Shown here in pieces: positions 57,901 to 64,000 of a stretch of 64,000 nt of DNA. Location of the stretch: the NCBI RefSeq assembly GCF_001583495.1, contig NZ_LQAQ01000091.1:62001-126000 (forward strand). The letters run 5' to 3'. The position numbers were made by a program, and so were the translations under genes. Position 1 is the stretch's first letter, and each line of letters begins with the position of its first letter. Source of the stretch: Flammeovirga sp. SJP92 (GTDB lineage: Bacteria; Bacteroidota; Bacteroidia; Cytophagales; Flammeovirgaceae). The notes beneath the pieces were generated by a model. That model searched no databases. It saw nothing but the letters and a program-made list of their open reading frames with translations, and was not told the origin of the DNA.

Positions 57901-59345
57901 ATAAATGTCAATGCCATGGGGATAAACATTTTTCCTTCTACTCCCTCCAATGTTAAGATTGGAGCAAAAACAATTAAGATGATCATTTGTCCAAAGAATG
58001 CAGAGTTCATCATTTTTGTTGAAGCTTCCTGACTTATTTCATCTTTCTTTTTCTGAGAAAGCCCAATAGTACCTACCACATTTTTATGCATCATAAAAAC
58101 AGTTGCTTCAACAATAATGACAGCTCCGTCAACAATGATCCCAAAATCGATAGCACCAAGACTCATTAAGTTGGCCCAAACATCAAATTGATACATCATC
58201 ATAAAAGCGAAAAGCAATGATAATGGAATAGTTGAAGCTACTACTAGGCCACCTCGCCAGTTACCTAACAATAGCACAAGGATAAAAATGACAATGAGTG
58301 CACCTTCAATGAGGTTGTTGGATACCGTTGATGTTGTTTGTTCAATTAGCTTATTTCTAGCAAGAAACTCCTTGATTTGTACTCCTTCAGGTAATGAAGC
58401 TTGAATCAATTCGACTCTTTCTTGAACCGCCGTGATGACTTGATCAGAATTAGCTCCTTTAAGCATTAATATCATACCGCCAACAGCTTCACCTTTCCCT
58501 TCTTTTGTCAAGGCTCCGTATCTAACTGCATGTCCAAATTGTACATTGGCAATATCACCAATTCTAACAGGAATATTCCCTTCTTTTTTTACAAGAATAT
58601 TTCTAATGTCATCAAGTGATCGTATTAATCCTTCTCCTTTGATATAATTGGCCTTATAGTCTTTTTGGATATAAGAAGCACCAGAATTTTGATTATTTAA
58701 AGTAAGTGCAGTATAAACATCACTAATTGTAATACCCATTGCATTCAGCACATCCGGGTTCACCGCTACTTCATATTGTTTTATATATCCCCCAAATGCA
58801 TTGACCTCTACAACACCAGGAACCATTGCCATTTGTCTTCGAATGATCCAATCTTGAATTGACCTCAGATCAGTTAATGAGTACTTGCTTTTATAAGCAG
58901 GATCAACTTCAAGAGTATATTGATAGATCTCTCCCAAGCCAGTACTTATTGGGCCAACGAATGGTTCTCCAAAACCAGCAGGGATATTTTCTTTCACTTC
59001 ATTTAACTTCTCGACAACTAATTGCCTAGGTAGATAAGTACCTACTTCATCTTTAAAAACAATCGTAACTAATGACAAACCGGAACGGCTTACTGATCTG
59101 ATTTCTTCCACATCTGGAAGGTTTGACATGGCCAACTCCACAGGGTAAGTAATAAATTGTTCTACCTCCTCTGTACCCAAACTTGGTGCTTGAGTGATAA
59201 CCTGTACTTGATTATTGGTGATGTCTGGAACGGCATCAACAGGTACTTTTGTTAATGACCAAATACCACCGCATATCCAAACGGCAATAAATAGAGCAAT
59301 AATAAGTTTATTCTTGATTGAAAAAGATATGATATTATTTATCAT
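54987..59345 (-). CDS. CusA/CzcA heavy-metal RND pump fused to a TolC-like outer-membrane factor
   Basis: 1452 residues. Residues 1 to about 1045 are a full heavy-metal RND pump: 12 transmembrane segments, two large periplasmic loops, and the HME signature DFGIIVDGAVIIVE in TM4, near residue 400, with the proton-relay Asp, Asp and Glu. A thirteenth hydrophobic segment (VAVFLGFILFFSS) then leads to KNYAQTQ at about 1058, which looks like a signal peptide with its Ala cleavage site. The rest (about 1065-1452) is a TolC-family outer-membrane factor with long helices. No stop or frameshift interrupts it. Such fusions occur in Bacteroidota. It exports heavy metals with the downstream adaptor. Confidence 0.93.
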   Translation of the reverse strand: MINNIISFSIKNKLIIALFIAVWICGGIWSLTKVPVDAVPDITNNQVQVITQAPSLGTEEVEQFITYPVELAMSNLPDVEEIRSVSRSGLSLVTIVFKDEVGTYLPRQLVVEKLNEVKENIPAGFGEPFVGPISTGLGEIYQYTLEVDPAYKSKYSLTDLRSIQDWIIRRQMAMVPGVVEVNAFGGYIKQYEVAVNPDVLNAMGITISDVYTALTLNNQNSGASYIQKDYKANYIKGEGLIRSLDDIRNILVKKEGNIPVRIGDIANVQFGHAVRYGALTKEGKGEAVGGMILMLKGANSDQVITAVQERVELIQASLPEGVQIKEFLARNKLIEQTTSTVSNNLIEGALIVIFILVLLLGNWRGGLVVASTIPLSLLFAFMMMYQFDVWANLMSLGAIDFGIIVDGAVIIVEATVFMMHKNVVGTIGLSQKKKDEISQEASTKMMNSAFFGQMIILIVFAPILTLEGVEGKMFIPMALTFMFAMIGVMILCLTYVPMVSSLFINVKNVNSLSFGDKIIQRIENLYEPILLNSLRKGKVILVSSVAVLIASFYIFSTLGGEFMTQLDEGDIAYHVIMKPGTSLDETIKATTEIENIMKANFPEIEQVMSRIGVADVPTDPMPMDVADCLVILKPKSEWTSASSKEELIDKIKEKISVVPGVNFEFTQPIEMRFNELISGVREDVAIKLYGEDLEVLAEKAEEISTIIGDIEGIADKRVEATAGLPQIVVHYNRDKLGQYGLNINELNELVQTAFTGKSAGVIFEGEKRFDLVLRFEKNKRSDIDDLKSLYVSLHNGRQIPLHQIADVVYEPGPMQISRDNTQRRTYVGLMVRGRDIESVVNDIKEKLDQELKLPAGYFIRYGGQFENLERASKKLKIVVPIALLSIFILLFLALKSIKETLMIAMAIPFATIGGIISLWLRGMPFSISAGVGFVVLFGVAVLNGLVLIEGWKELKTEGILDLKERIKIGAKRRIRPILLTALTDILGFLPMAISTSAGAEVQQPLATVVIGGMITSTLLTLIVLPILYSMIEKPDVVKLNPKPIVAVFLGFILFFSSNKNYAQTQPQIIGSIDQAITIGLEQNGNMKMASSEIEIAELGKKEAINLQKTQFNTTYGQYNSFRNDLGFEVSQNIEFPTVYSKRKDLAKENLIGSQLKFKMTENQIKREIKKAWYQLSYLNEEMDLMLFQDSLFKRFLHASTIRFETEATNYLEKASAETQVMEIENKLFVLQSEINIQKNTLRVLLQDTIGLSFKPEKLQKRSGLNTNSLESNPTLAYINQQINVAEAQQKIASAEMLPEINLGYFNNSMNGVPLSNEGGIASSSNRFQGVSVGLAIPIFYGSNKAKINASKLKAQNAVTQQQQYKIQLEGDYIRLEQEINQLNGSLNYYESKALPQVDRIIENAQKSFEHGAINYIEYFQNINQSLEMKYNYLQTLNNFNQTMIEMEYITGQ

Positions 59346-59426
59346 CTTTCTTCTGTATTATTAATTGTGTATACTACCCCCATTTCCGGTTTTTAATAAA
59401 AATGCTAAGTGTTTTTGGAAAAAATA

Positions 59427-59514
59427 AAACTGTAATAGCAGTATAAAATGACCTTATGTTTTATTAGAGGTCTATTCATTGGACTACTTTTAAACCTAAA
59501 TATTATTACAGTTT
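59427..59514. promoter_or_regulatory. Separated 11-bp inverted repeat upstream of the metal efflux operon
   Basis: AAACTGTAATA (59427-59437) and TATTACAGTTT (59504-59514) are exact reverse complements, 66 bp apart, in the 281-bp gap between the efflux operon and the small gene upstream of it. Possibly paired operator half-sites for a metal-responsive regulator. Nothing else in the gap is recognisable. Confidence 0.45.
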
Positions 59515-59626
59515 CCTTCTATTTTAGCACTTATTTTTGAAAACCTGATTAGGAGAAAAAAATTAGATATAGCAACAAAGGCTAATCTTTTCAGAGAAGC
59601 TTAATATTGTATATCAAAAAAAGAAA

Positions 59627-60067
59627 TTAAAGTAATACAGGAGGTCCGCGTTTACCGGAGCTGGTAATGTAGAGGAGTGATTTTACAGAAATATCATCAT
59701 CAACAAAATGTGAAATGGTTTCTGTAAAAGTTTTGGGGATACTCCAAATGACATAAAAAGCGATGGCTTCTCGAATCACTTTGGGAGCTTTCAAGATCAT
59801 TTCATTGTCGGTAGAGATCTTTGTATCTACCACGGCAGAATGATTAATGTGACCTAAAAGGCATGCTAACAAATCATACAAATCTAATTCTGAATGATTG
59901 GTAAAGTTATATGACTTATGGTCCTGACTATCATTTTTAACGCAACAGCCCTTCTGCTCTGCTGAGCATTGTATATCAAAATCTGAATGTTCAATAAAAG
60001 TATGAGCTACTCCAATCGAATAGATTAATAATATAAAAAATGATATGTACTGTTTAGCATTATTCAT
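59627..60067 (-). CDS. Small exported protein of metal-efflux context (DUF2946-like)
   Basis: 146 residues from the ATG at 60067 (MNNAKQYISFFILLIYSIGVAHTF); the longer frame to 60109 starts within non-coding-like sequence. An N-terminal hydrophobic segment is followed by a Cys/His-rich patch (CSAEQKGCCVKNDSQDHK), which could bind metal, and LYDLLACLLGHINHS. The C-terminus RGPPVLL resembles the 'RGPP' ending of DUF2946-like proteins often found before Cus/Czc genes. It lies 281 bp upstream of the CusA-TolC fusion on the same strand. Probably part of the same metal response; function unknown. Confidence 0.65.
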   Translation of the reverse strand: MNNAKQYISFFILLIYSIGVAHTFIEHSDFDIQCSAEQKGCCVKNDSQDHKSYNFTNHSELDLYDLLACLLGHINHSAVVDTKISTDNEMILKAPKVIREAIAFYVIWSIPKTFTETISHFVDDDISVKSLLYITSSGKRGPPVLL

Positions 60068-60136
60068 CACAACAAATTTAGAAATTAATAATGTGCAACA
60101 GTTAGGCAATAATATAAAAAGAATTTAAATTTATGT

Positions 60137-60175
60137 TAAAACAAAAGCATCTACCCTTTTAAAGGATAGATGCTT
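60137..60175 (-). terminator. Intrinsic terminator of the small Gre-like gene
   Basis: Stem AAGCATCTA (60145-60153) / TAGATGCTT (60167-60175), extended inside by CCTTT/AAAGG, then TTTTGTTTT on the minus strand. Confidence 0.85.
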
Positions 60176-60181
60176 ATCTGT

Positions 60182-60502
60182 TTATATAATTTTTATATGC
60201 TCAATATCATTCCCAAACTTCACTTCATCACCATCTTTTTTGTTTTTGAAAAAACGATAAAATGGCGAGTCGGTTGTTAGGCCAATGATATTCTTACCTT
60301 CATATTTCAGTGCAGGTAGTTTCACTCCAACAACAAATAAAGAGCTCTCCGTTTCAAAAATACTTCCTTTTCCAATGCCTTCATTGAGGTAAGGCTGATG
60401 CATTAGCCTTACAACATTGTTAAAATTGGTTTGTGTACTTTCTTTAGATTCTTTGATTTTAGATTGTAAGAATGATAGTATCTTTTCTTTTGACGTTTTC
60501 AT
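60182..60502 (-). CDS. Short Gre C-terminal-domain-like protein
   Basis: 106 residues. After an N-terminal helix (STQTNFNNVVRLMHQPYLNE) the C-terminal half (KGSIFETESSLFVVGVKLPAL, LTTDSPFYRFFKNKKDGDEVKF) matches the Gre C-terminal domain pattern 'G..V......Y.IvG....SP....L..K..GDEV.F', as in the proteins at 5974-6435 and 51819-52289. It lacks the N-terminal coiled coil that enters RNA polymerase. It could bind polymerase without cleavage-stimulating activity, or an unrelated partner. Function unproven. Confidence 0.6.
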   Translation of the reverse strand: MKTSKEKILSFLQSKIKESKESTQTNFNNVVRLMHQPYLNEGIGKGSIFETESSLFVVGVKLPALKYEGKNIIGLTTDSPFYRFFKNKKDGDEVKFGNDIEHIKII

Positions 60503-60582
60503 TTCAGTGTACTTCGGTTAATTGATATTATATATACTCTAATTGGTCAACCTTAATATACTAAATCAAACATCAAAAAACA

Positions 60583-61497
60583 CTATTTTTTTATCCAAAT
60601 TTCGATATTGGAAGCGTCTCTCCATAAATAGTTCAATCCTTTAGAAGAATAGGACTTATTCGGATCGTTGTTGAAGAAGATGGCAACTTCTGGTACTTTT
60701 GTACCCCATTTTGATGACATTTTTCCTTCCCCTTTTCTGATGAATGAAAGTTGGATAAATCCTTTAAAAGCATAAGCTACAACAACTAACTCATCATTAT
60801 TAGCTTTCTCAATAGCTTGAGCTAAAGTACCTTTATCACTTGCTTCTCCCAACATTTTCCAGTTTGAATCTGCAGCAATTTTATCATAGGCTTCAGTCAT
60901 TGTCAAAAAGCTTCCGCCAACATAAGGATCTTTAAAATCATCAACATTAAAAATCTCAGTAATAGCTCTTGAAGTATATTGACGGCATTTCATAGGATCT
61001 ATTCCTTTTTGATAGCACTCTTTATATTCTTTGATGTATCGGTCTAATATATCAGAGATTTCTGTTTCCGTTAAAGACTTCTTTGTTGCAGTTGTTTCGG
61101 AATTTGTTGTTTTAGGAGTCGCATTGGATAAGATTGCTTCATCTTCAGCAATAGGTGTTTCAATCTTAGAAAATAAGAAAGTTCCTTGATCTACATTTTC
61201 TTTATTAAAAAACTCTCCTTTATACATGTAATTGGCAATTACTTTTCCTTCAAATCGTTCTCCATCACTTTGTCTTAATGTGAGTGTGCCGTCTTCAGTA
61301 AATTCACCAGTCAATGTTTTCTTATCTTTTGTATCCATGTAAATACAGTAGCCTTCCGCTTTTTTATCTTCTACGGAAAAACGTAGTCTGACTTTCAGCT
61401 CTGTATTGATTAAACCTTCAAAAGAATAATTTGTTTGTTGTGCTTGCACTTGCAATGTATAAACAAGTAAAAAAGGCAGGATTAAATATTTGATCAT
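60583..61497 (-). CDS. Exported two-domain protein of unknown function
   Basis: 304 residues. The signal peptide ends near residue 19 (LQVQA). An N-terminal beta domain (20-115: YSFEGLINTELKVRLRF, DKKTLTGEFTEDGTLTLRQSDGERFEGKV) has MORN-like 'G.......G.F' repeats. A Thr/Ser-rich linker (about 125-145) follows. The C-terminal domain (about 150-304) includes MKCRQYTSRAITEIF, VVVAYAFKGFIQLSFI, SSKWGTKVPEVAIFF and ASNIEIWIKK. The last four suggest a CHAP/NlpC-like layout (a Cys, then the strand that usually carries His, then 'WG...P'), but the His position is Phe, so an active hydrolase is doubtful. Speculative. Confidence 0.5.
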   Translation of the reverse strand: MIKYLILPFLLVYTLQVQAQQTNYSFEGLINTELKVRLRFSVEDKKAEGYCIYMDTKDKKTLTGEFTEDGTLTLRQSDGERFEGKVIANYMYKGEFFNKENVDQGTFLFSKIETPIAEDEAILSNATPKTTNSETTATKKSLTETEISDILDRYIKEYKECYQKGIDPMKCRQYTSRAITEIFNVDDFKDPYVGGSFLTMTEAYDKIAADSNWKMLGEASDKGTLAQAIEKANNDELVVVAYAFKGFIQLSFIRKGEGKMSSKWGTKVPEVAIFFNNDPNKSYSSKGLNYLWRDASNIEIWIKK

Positions 61498-61668
61498 TGT
61501 ATTTTTGTAAGTGTTAGATTGCGAAAATAAGGTTTTTTCTTTGTTTTTGACTAGCTTTTGAATTAAATCTATCTAAAATAAAGCATCAATTTGATTTTGT
61601 TGATAAGGTATACATTCAGTATTCATTTTAACTTTTAATCTTTTGATGATTTCAATACATCAATTACT

Positions 61669-62232
61669 ATGGATTCCCTATTTCACGCTCTCATTCATGC
61701 TAATGAAAATATTTCAGAACTGAAGAATCTTTCCAGAGGAGATTTATTGATTAGAGTTGGTGAGGTAGAAAAACACATTTATATTGTTTTGAGCGGAGCA
61801 GTAAGGGTTACTTATTTTGAGGATAACAATGAAGAGGAACACACCATACGTTTTGGTTATAAAAACTCAATTCTAGCTTCTATTCCTTCTTTTTTTGATG
61901 AGAGTCCTTCATTATTTACCATTGAATGTATCAGAAGCTCTGAGGTGAAGAAAATACATAAAAAACACTTTTTTGAGATTATTAATTCTTGTGATGAATT
62001 TCAGAAGGAGTATAACTTGTATTTACAAAATTATTTTAAACAGCAAGTTGAAAGAGAAATAGACCTGTTAACCACTTCTCCATTGAAACGGTTTGAAAGA
62101 GTAATGAAAAGAAGTCCTCAACTTTTCCAGCATGTTCCAAAAAAATATATTGCCTCCTATTTAAGAATGAAGCCAGAAACATTAAGCCGAATCATGAAAC
62201 GAGAGAGGGACTTGATGAAAGAATCGAGTTAG
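61669..62232 (+). CDS. Crp/Fnr-family regulator
   Basis: 187 residues. The cyclic-nucleotide-binding fold occupies about 15-115 (LSRGDLLIRVGEVEKHIYIVLSGAVRVTYF). A dimerisation helix follows, and a C-terminal winged helix (about 145-187: QHVPKKYIASYLRMKPETLSRIMKR). The sugar-phosphate-binding 'GE...RSA' motif of true Crp is not visible, and there are no clustered cysteines as in Fnr, so the ligand is unknown. It lies 84 bp before the arginyltransferase-like gene on the same strand. Confidence 0.9.
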   Translation: MDSLFHALIHANENISELKNLSRGDLLIRVGEVEKHIYIVLSGAVRVTYFEDNNEEEHTIRFGYKNSILASIPSFFDESPSLFTIECIRSSEVKKIHKKHFFEIINSCDEFQKEYNLYLQNYFKQQVEREIDLLTTSPLKRFERVMKRSPQLFQHVPKKYIASYLRMKPETLSRIMKRERDLMKESS

Positions 62233-62316
62233 ACTCCTTTTATTTTGAAATTATTTGTAGCTTTAATATTTAAATTAATCTTCTTTACCTGTATTAAGGT
62301 TATAAATTGTCAATCA

Positions 62317-63006
62317 ATGAACTATATACTGGACGAGTTTTCAAGAACATGGGTCTCTCCTTCACAATATGATTACTTATTAGCTAAAGGATGGAGACAT
62401 TTCGGTCCAAACTTTTTTAGATACAATATTAGTATTCATGATGATAAAGTCTGTAACGTATTACCTTTACGTTTAAGAGTGAATGATTTTATGCCCTCGA
62501 AATCACAACGTAAAATTTTACGTAAATGTGAAAGCTTTCAGCTTAGCATACAAAAAGTAGACATAGATGAAGTTTCACAAAAACTATTTCACATTCATAA
62601 AGAGAAGTTTAAAGATAATGTCCCTCAAAGTATTTTTGACTTTCTCTCGAAAGAGAAAACATCAAGTACGCCTACAACTATTTTAGATTTAAGAGTATTT
62701 GATGAAGATCGACTAATTGCTGTAAGTTATTTTGGAATTGGTGAAAATGCATTATCAAGTATCTATGGCATGTTTAATCCAGACTATAAAAGTTACAGTT
62801 TAGGTATTTTTACTATGCTAGTAGAAATAATGTATGCAAAACAAATGAATTGTGATTACTACTACCATGGTTATTGCTATGACGTCCCTTCCTTTTATGA
62901 TTATAAAAAGAAGTTCTCAGCGATGGAGACTTATATTTGGGAAAAAGATAAGTGGGTAGATTATTCTTCTTTTGATAAAGCATTTTCAATAAGAGCCAAT
63001 AGCTGA
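62317..63006 (+). CDS. Arginyl-tRNA--protein transferase-like protein (ATE/Bpt family)
   Basis: 229 residues from the ATG at 62317 (MNYILDEFSRTWVSPSQYD). The longer frame from the TTG at 62245 adds a hydrophobic stretch that does not fit a cytosolic tRNA-dependent enzyme. The family pattern is visible: GWRHFGPNFFRYNI, then CNVLPLRLRVNDFMPSKSQRKILRK, compare 'C..C.PiR..V..F.pS.SQRr'. The C-terminal half has YYYHGYCYDVPSFYDYKKKFSAMETYIW, like 'LGYWI....M.YK..F.P.E'. The first cysteine of the usual CxxC pair is missing. It would add an amino acid from tRNA to protein N-termini (N-degron pathway). Its 3' end overlaps lpxK by 46 bp on the opposite strand. Confidence 0.75.
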   Translation: MNYILDEFSRTWVSPSQYDYLLAKGWRHFGPNFFRYNISIHDDKVCNVLPLRLRVNDFMPSKSQRKILRKCESFQLSIQKVDIDEVSQKLFHIHKEKFKDNVPQSIFDFLSKEKTSSTPTTILDLRVFDEDRLIAVSYFGIGENALSSIYGMFNPDYKSYSLGIFTMLVEIMYAKQMNCDYYYHGYCYDVPSFYDYKKKFSAMETYIWEKDKWVDYSSFDKAFSIRANS

Positions 63007-63977
63007 TCTTTTTGTCCTTCTAATACTTCTGGGAGAATTGGGAGTACAATAAATTGCAGTGAAGAATTTCTCAATAGTGGTCTCAGTTTTACAGCATCTT
63101 TTTCCGAAACCATGACTACTTTATTTTTCCCTATTTCATTCTCAATTCTCTGAATTGTTTTTTCAGTGAAAGAATAGTGATCTCGAAATTTAAAATGCCT
63201 AACCACTTCACGTTGAAGTTGTTTGTCAATGTATTCAAGCATAGGTTCTGGTTTAGCAATACTTGTCATTACATAAACTTCCTTTTCATTAATTCCTTTT
63301 TTTGAAGTTTCATTAATTGGGTACAATTCACCATACTTTATGGAAGTGAAAAACACATTTGCCTTTGGAGCATATTTGTGTGTTTCTTGAACATAGTGTT
63401 GAATGTCTTCTTTAGAAAGAGCTTTTTTGACTTTCGTGAAGATGATAATATCAGCTCTTGATGCTCCGTTTCGATTTTCTCTCAATCTTCCTAAGGGTAA
63501 TACATCATCATTAAAGAAAGGAGCACTAAAATCGGAAAGCATAATATTCAAATCTCTATTAATCGCTCTATGCTGAAAAGCATCATCAAGTACAATTATG
63601 TCAGAATTCATAAAAAAAGGCATTCCAAGTACCCTTTGTTCAGCTACAACAACTTCTACATCATTATACTTTGAATGGTATTGCATAGGTTCATCACCAA
63701 TCGTTTTCGCAGTTGCTATTTCATCAGCATATATTGGTCCTTTGGTCGTTCTGCCATATCCTCTACTCAAAATTCCAACTTTATATTTCTTTGAAAAGTT
63801 TTGAATCAAAAACTCAACAAAAGGTGTTTTCCCAGTTCCTCCAACAGATAAATTTCCTACACAAATAATAGGTAAAGTAAAAGAAACAACACGGCTTCTG
63901 CCATTGTCATAATTTTGGTTTCGAATACTAGTAATGTAATCGTATAAGGTAGAAAAAGGCTTTAATATATACTTCAT
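62961..63977 (-). CDS. lpxK: Tetraacyldisaccharide 4'-kinase
   Basis: 338 residues. Phosphorylates the lipid A precursor at the 4' position at the inner membrane. The Walker A-type loop is VGNLSVGGTGKTPFVEFL (about 41-58), and RGYGR and VLDDAFQHRAINRDLNIML follow, with the family DDGFQH motif here as DDAFQH. An N-terminal amphipathic helix fits membrane attachment. It is complete: the start at 63977 leaves 23 bases to the window edge, so its promoter is not visible. Overlaps the ATE-like gene tail to tail by 46 bp. Confidence 0.96.
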   Translation of the reverse strand: MKYILKPFSTLYDYITSIRNQNYDNGRSRVVSFTLPIICVGNLSVGGTGKTPFVEFLIQNFSKKYKVGILSRGYGRTTKGPIYADEIATAKTIGDEPMQYHSKYNDVEVVVAEQRVLGMPFFMNSDIIVLDDAFQHRAINRDLNIMLSDFSAPFFNDDVLPLGRLRENRNGASRADIIIFTKVKKALSKEDIQHYVQETHKYAPKANVFFTSIKYGELYPINETSKKGINEKEVYVMTSIAKPEPMLEYIDKQLQREVVRHFKFRDHYSFTEKTIQRIENEIGKNKVVMVSEKDAVKLRPLLRNSSLQFIVLPILPEVLEGQKDQLLALIENALSKEE

Positions 63978-64000
63978 GCCTCAAAAATAGACAATAAAAA

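Noticed and set aside
62245-62316. Longer ATE-like protein from a TTG at 62245 with a hydrophobic leader
   Set aside because: ATE-type enzymes use cytosolic aminoacyl-tRNA; a signal-like leader makes no sense, and the ATG at 62317 begins the conserved region.

Overview
The window is AT-rich DNA (roughly one third G+C by eye) from a marine-type member of the Bacteroidota, most likely class Cytophagia and possibly a Flammeovirga-like organism. The evidence is a SusC/SusD pair, a type IX secretion (T9SS) C-terminal signal, a lipoprotein TamA (TamL) next to TamB, DUF6588- and DUF6913-type proteins, promoters of the TAnnTTTG type and an almost complete absence of Shine-Dalgarno sequences. I saw no tRNA, rRNA, CRISPR array, insertion sequence or prophage. 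The genus is an inference.

Layout. 1-6.8 kb: phenylalanine hydroxylase, a cysteine-less peroxiredoxin-like protein, RibBA, a small membrane protein, LeuRS, a Gre-like protein and a small exported protein. 7-11.2 kb: an unrecognised helix-turn-helix/MmcB-like gene, a DUF6588 protein, a serine-palmitoyltransferase-type enzyme and a 58-residue histone H1-like gene. 11.2-15.9 kb: the UbiB-HIT-LigA-DUF6913 operon. 16.2-23.8 kb: TamB-TamL. 24-29 kb: an orphan protein, a TonB-dependent receptor, a MobB-like/MobA fusion and a bifunctional nuclease. 29.1-46.2 kb: an accessory nutrient-uptake locus on the minus strand (beta-solenoid lipoprotein, SusC, SusD, triple-repeat FISUMP lipoprotein, 2487-residue T9SS subtilase) with a divergent membrane-bound AraC-type regulator. 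46.2-53.6 kb: ScpB, a DksA-like protein, LptB, GH3-PurU, GreA and NuoI-NuoJ. 53.8-60.1 kb: a heavy-metal efflux set in which CusA is fused to a TolC-like protein. 60.2-64 kb: a second Gre-like protein, an exported protein, a Crp/Fnr regulator, an arginyltransferase-like protein and LpxK.

How the genes work together. The 29-46 kb block reads best as a peptide-acquisition locus. A secreted subtilase would cut protein outside the cell, SusCD would import the products, and the regulator would act through a tandem repeat (TCCACGAGTGGTACAC twice, 23 bp apart) upstream of the first gene. No glycoside hydrolase is present. The envelope theme continues with TamB/TamL, LptB, LpxK and the SPT-type (sphingolipid or sulfonolipid) enzyme.

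The most unusual structural signals are these. In five same-strand gene pairs an intrinsic terminator sits so close to the next gene that its U-tract abuts, or nearly abuts, the next start codon; one is in the leader of greA. The CusA-TolC fusion keeps a signal-peptide-like segment at the junction. An HTH protein carries an MmcB-like nuclease fold that has lost its catalytic lysine and has a perfect palindrome directly upstream of its ATG.
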